A DNA stretch of 8,662 nucleotides from an uncultured Clostridia bacterium. Its GTDB lineage: Bacteria; Bacillota; Clostridia; Oscillospirales; CAG-272. This document shows, piece after piece, positions 6,520 through 8,662 of the stretch. Below the pieces are notes generated by a model. It was not told the DNA's origin and did no database searches. It saw only the letters and a list, made by a program, of their open reading frames with translations. The position numbers and the translations under genes are program-made. The stretch is from contig CALGCW010000331.1 in NCBI GenBank assembly GCA_937884385.1, forward strand, positions 1-8,662, given 5' to 3'. How positions within the stretch are numbered: the first letter of the stretch is position 1; each line of letters starts with the position of its first letter.

Positions 6520-6548
6520 ATTATACCGCAATTTAGCTCCAATTTCAA
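6520..6548 (-). promoter_or_regulatory. distal promoter upstream of the XRE regulator gene
   Basis: The minus strand has TTGAAA (6548-6543), a 17-base spacer and a consensus TATAAT (6525-6520). Transcription would start near 6513, about 80 bases upstream of the proximal start. The -35 box lies just past the rplS terminator. Confidence 0.55.
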
Positions 6549-6557
6549 GTAGTAGAG

Positions 6558-6593
6558 AGAAAAAAAACAGAGTGCCGAGGCACTCTGTTTTTT
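6558..6593 (-). terminator. intrinsic terminator after rplS
   Basis: ACAGAGTGC (6567-6575) and GCACTCTGT (6580-6588) form a perfect nine-pair stem with a four-base loop, followed on the minus strand by a run of eight T interrupted only later. It starts about 15 bases after the rplS stop codon. Confidence 0.93.
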
Positions 6594-6607
6594 CGTTAAG
6601 TGTTAAA

Positions 6608-6949
6608 TTAGATTCTTTCCTTAACCTTAGACGCTTTACCAACTCTGTCACGAAGATAGTAGAGTTTTGCACGTCTTACCTTACCGCGTCTGATAACGTC
6701 AACCTTCTCAACGTTGGGAGAATGGATGGGGAATGTCTTTTCAACACCTACACCGTACGCTACTCTTCTAACGGTAAATGTTTCGGAGATACCGCCGCCG
6801 TGTTTAGCGATAACAGTTCCCTCGAAAAGCTGAACTCTCTCACGTGTTCCCTCTTTGATCTTGTTGTGAACACGGATTGTATCACCGACGTTAACCTCGG
6901 GGAGTTCCTTCTTAAGCTGCTCGTTTGTAAAAGCCTTGATCAAATCCAT
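6608..6949 (-). CDS. rplS: 50S ribosomal protein L19
   Basis: The 113-residue basic protein is a structural part of the large ribosomal subunit, where L19 sits at the interface with the small subunit. Family landmarks are VNVGDTIRVHNKIKEG (19-34), RVQLFEGTVIA (38-48), the Gly-rich GGGISETFTVR (51-61), GVGVEKTFPIHSP (66-78) and the C-terminal GKVRRAKLYYLRDRVGK (89-105). The length is normal. The ATG follows AAGGAGG (6959-6965). The gene stands alone here. In many bacteria rplS closes the rpsP-rimM-trmD operon, but the upstream gene in this window is a flippase, and rplS has its own promoter and terminator. Confidence 0.98.
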   Translation of the reverse strand: MDLIKAFTNEQLKKELPEVNVGDTIRVHNKIKEGTRERVQLFEGTVIAKHGGGISETFTVRRVAYGVGVEKTFPIHSPNVEKVDVIRRGKVRRAKLYYLRDRVGKASKVKERI

Positions 6950-6972
6950 TTTTATGGCCCTCCTTAATAATC

Positions 6973-7008
6973 GGAATATTCATGCAGAGCGTCGCAGCGG
7001 ACTATTCC
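6973..7008 (-). promoter_or_regulatory. stem-loop in the rplS leader, possible L19 autoregulatory site
   Basis: GGAATA (minus 7008-7003) pairs with TATTCC (6978-6973) around a GC-rich interior with no long second stem I can settle by eye. It ends about eight bases before the Shine-Dalgarno of rplS. Firmicutes are known to carry an L19 leader RNA just upstream of rplS; whether this matches that family I cannot tell without a covariance search. Confidence 0.35.
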
Positions 7009-7041
7009 TTGATAACTATGTGACATACACATACATCGTGT

Positions 7042-7070
7042 ATTATAGCACATCTTTTTACAAATTGCAA
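7042..7070 (-). promoter_or_regulatory. rplS promoter with extended -10
   Basis: The minus strand has TTGCAA (7070-7065), a 17-base spacer and a consensus TATAAT (7047-7042) preceded by TGC, an extended -10. The predicted start is near 7035, giving an 85-base leader. The -35 box lies 10 bases after the flippase stop codon. Confidence 0.8.
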
Positions 7071-7079
7071 GTGTTTTTC

Positions 7080-8483
7080 TCAATTTTTTATAAATTTTTT
7101 CAACACTTTTTTTACTGCAGAAATAAGCGATCTTGCATTGATAGCACACGTAAACGCTACCGCAATGACCTGCACCAAAACATTACCGGGCAATCTCAAA
7201 ACCATAAACACCACCTGTACGCAAGCGATCAACGAATTCAGTGCAAGCGTCCCTGCTCCGAGTCTGAACGGCATAAAGGATCTCGAGTGTATCGCACGGA
7301 ATGCGAACACAGCAAAATAGCTTATGGCAGTGGCAATTCCCGCGCCCTGCGCGCCCATCGAAGGTATCAGAGCAAAATTAAGAATAATATTGAGTATCGC
7401 ACCGAATGCCGCAGTTAAAAGTGACATTACAGTTTTCTTTTTAACGGTGTATATAGTCCCGATAAACGTGACGAGCGATGAAAAAACAGTCGCCATAAGA
7501 AGCACGGGCATAAAGCTCCAAGCCTCGAAATACGAGGAATCGAGAAGCATTCTCGTCGCAAGGGGTGTAAAAGGAATAAGAAGCGAGCATCCAAGGAAAA
7601 GAACCGCTTGATATCTTTCAAATACCTCACCGAAAAAGCTCTTGATCTCACCTTCATCCTTCGATTCCGAAATAGCGGATATCTGCCACGCCTCGTTGAA
7701 TACACCTGCCACGAGCGCGATTATTGTTGGAATTTTGTAAGCCGCGGAATAAATTCCGTTTTCTCCGCTTCCCCAAAAATATGTCACCATGAACCTGTCG
7801 GAAACGTTGGTTATCCACCAGATGACCGTGGTAGGCATCATCGGCAGACTGTAGCGAAGCATTTCCTTTATCTTTGATACAGAAACACACTTAAAGGAGA
7901 TATCACCATAGAGCTTAGCATAAATTATCAAAAATACTGTTCCAATAGCATCCGCAACAGCAACGGAAAGCACGTATCCCGTCACACCGAGCTCCATCGG
8001 AATAAGAAACAGAAGGTTAAAGGCAATAGTCAACGCCGTGCCGAGAATACCTTGAAAAGCATAAAGCTTCGTATGTCCCTTTGCCCTGATATATTCCTTG
8101 CAAAGCGTGTGAAAATTGGAGCTTACAACGTAAAAAGCAAGCAGCCAAGCATGGCTCTCAAAATAAGGAACAAAGGATATCAGCGGTGACAAAACGAGGA
8201 AAACCGTGCTTGAGAGAAGAAGAACACTTACACCTGAGGAAAAAACCACCTTGTTGTTCTCTTCCTCATCCGCCGCGAAGCGGAAAACACCGTGTGTAAT
8301 GCCTATACAGCAAAACGGAATAAGCAGATTAGCGGCATTGGTAATAAGGTCAGCCGTGCCGTATTCCTCCTTCGAGAGTATCGCCGTGTAAAGAGGCATC
8401 AAAAAATAAACGAGCAGCTTTGACGCAAACGTACCTATAGTCAAGATCAACGTGTTTGATAATAGCTTCCTGTACTTGTCCAT
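7080..8483 (-). CDS. Wzx/PST-family polysaccharide flippase (lipid-linked oligosaccharide exporter)
   Basis: The 467-residue protein is almost wholly hydrophobic, with about 12-14 likely membrane helices spread from residue 11 to 456, short basic loops and a Lys-rich tail (KKVLKKFIKN). The N-terminus, with FASKLLVYFLMPLYTAILSK (19-38) then EEYGTADLI (39-47), is typical of RfbX/Wzx-type members of the MOP superfamily. Helix 7 carries the conserved DRFMVTYF (229-236), followed by GIYSAAYKIPTII (243-255). Such proteins flip undecaprenyl-linked sugar units across the membrane for surface polysaccharide or teichoic-type polymers. No glycosyltransferases or polymerase genes are in the window, so the cargo is unknown. 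The ATG follows AAAGGGGGG (8491-8499). A MATE drug exporter is a less likely alternative. There is no terminator between this gene and rplS, so some read-through into rplS is likely. Confidence 0.88.
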   Translation of the reverse strand: MDKYRKLLSNTLILTIGTFASKLLVYFLMPLYTAILSKEEYGTADLITNAANLLIPFCCIGITHGVFRFAADEEENNKVVFSSGVSVLLLSSTVFLVLSPLISFVPYFESHAWLLAFYVVSSNFHTLCKEYIRAKGHTKLYAFQGILGTALTIAFNLLFLIPMELGVTGYVLSVAVADAIGTVFLIIYAKLYGDISFKCVSVSKIKEMLRYSLPMMPTTVIWWITNVSDRFMVTYFWGSGENGIYSAAYKIPTIIALVAGVFNEAWQISAISESKDEGEIKSFFGEVFERYQAVLFLGCSLLIPFTPLATRMLLDSSYFEAWSFMPVLLMATVFSSLVTFIGTIYTVKKKTVMSLLTAAFGAILNIILNFALIPSMGAQGAGIATAISYFAVFAFRAIHSRSFMPFRLGAGTLALNSLIACVQVVFMVLRLPGNVLVQVIAVAFTCAINARSLISAVKKVLKKFIKN

Positions 8484-8515
8484 TTTCTTGCCCCCCTTTC
8501 AAAATCAACTTTATT

Positions 8516-8544
8516 ATTATACCACATTTCCCCGCCCCAGTCAA
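8516..8544 (-). promoter_or_regulatory. sigma-A promoter of the flippase gene
   Basis: The minus strand has TTGACT (8544-8539), a 17-base G-rich spacer and a consensus TATAAT (8521-8516). The predicted start is near 8509, so the leader is only about 25 bases and carries little beyond the ribosome site. Confidence 0.8.
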
Positions 8545-8577
8545 CGAGTTTTGAAACATTTTGCGCACAAAAATTCC

Positions 8578-8606
8578 ACAAAAAACAGACCGCCGATCGG
8601 CGGTCT
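8578..8606 (-). terminator. intrinsic terminator of the gene upstream of the flippase
   Basis: A perfect 20-base palindrome (8587-8606) with AGACCGCC and GGCGGTCT arms and GATC at its centre is followed on the minus strand by GTTTTTTG. It closes the transcript entering from the right edge. Confidence 0.92.
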
Positions 8607-8624
8607 ATAGATTATGATATTGCT

Positions 8625-8662
8625 TTATTGTACCTCAGGCAAACTATCCTTGTCATAGAAGA
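8625..8662 (-). CDS. C-terminal end of an unidentified gene, cut by the right edge
   Basis: Codons from 8660 read FYDKDSLPEVQ and then TAA at 8627-8625, about 19 bases before the terminator. The terminator shows that a minus-strand gene must end here, and this frame gives the most protein-like tail. A second frame stays open to a TAA at 8614-8612 (ending YNKAIS), so the frame is not certain. Too little is visible to name the product. Confidence 0.4.
   Translation of the reverse strand, partial: FYDKDSLPEVQ

Noticed and set aside
7069..7108. Inverted repeat AAGTGTT/AACACTT flanking an A/T-rich stretch at the flippase 3' end, as a possible terminator
   Set aside because: On the minus strand no T-tract follows the second arm and the loop is about 26 bases. 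The T-run lies on the plus side, where no gene ends.
1..8662. Mobile element, phage, toxin-antitoxin or defence system
   Set aside because: I see no transposase, integrase, terminal repeats, att-like duplications or known defence proteins; all genes fit housekeeping, envelope and glucan use.

Overview
The window reads as chromosomal DNA of a low-to-mid GC Firmicute, most likely an uncultured gut or rumen Clostridia (Oscillospirales/Lachnospirales-like). Evidence: strong AGGAGG-type ribosome sites, near-consensus sigma-A promoters (TTGACA-17-TATAAT), compact U-tract terminators, a lipoprotein pullulanase, and a surface lipoprotein made of the Cys-rich PTCTE/CxxCG repeats common in gut Clostridia. 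The organism is inferred, not shown. Every gene I can support is on the minus strand, so the window is best read from right to left.

From right to left: the last few codons of an upstream gene (8625-8662) end at a strong terminator. Next comes a 467-residue Wzx/PST-type polysaccharide flippase with its own promoter (7080-8483). It is followed, with no visible terminator between, by rplS (ribosomal protein L19, 6608-6949), which has its own promoter, an 85-nt leader and its own terminator. A membrane-anchored XRE-family regulator follows (5523-6401) behind two tandem promoters. After its terminator, a perfect consensus promoter drives a two-gene glucan operon: malQ (4-alpha-glucanotransferase, TTG start, 3862-5358) and pulA (lipoprotein type I pullulanase, 1088-3817), closed by a UUCG-loop terminator. 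The gene-free stretch 767-1087 holds that terminator, a promoter, and a leader predicted to fold into a multi-hairpin structure. This leader precedes a Cys-repeat lipoprotein gene that runs off the left edge (1-766).

The malQ-pulA pair gives a simple alpha-glucan route: a cell-surface pullulanase debranches starch, glycogen or pullulan outside, and cytoplasmic MalQ rearranges the imported maltodextrins. No transporter or LacI/AraC-type sugar regulator is in the window, so import and control must lie elsewhere. The XRE protein is the only regulator here, and nothing in the sequence ties it to the operon.

Most of the window is ordinary. The part most worth following up is the structured 5' leader at 828-920. 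It starts at the predicted transcription start and I could not match it to a riboswitch class I know.
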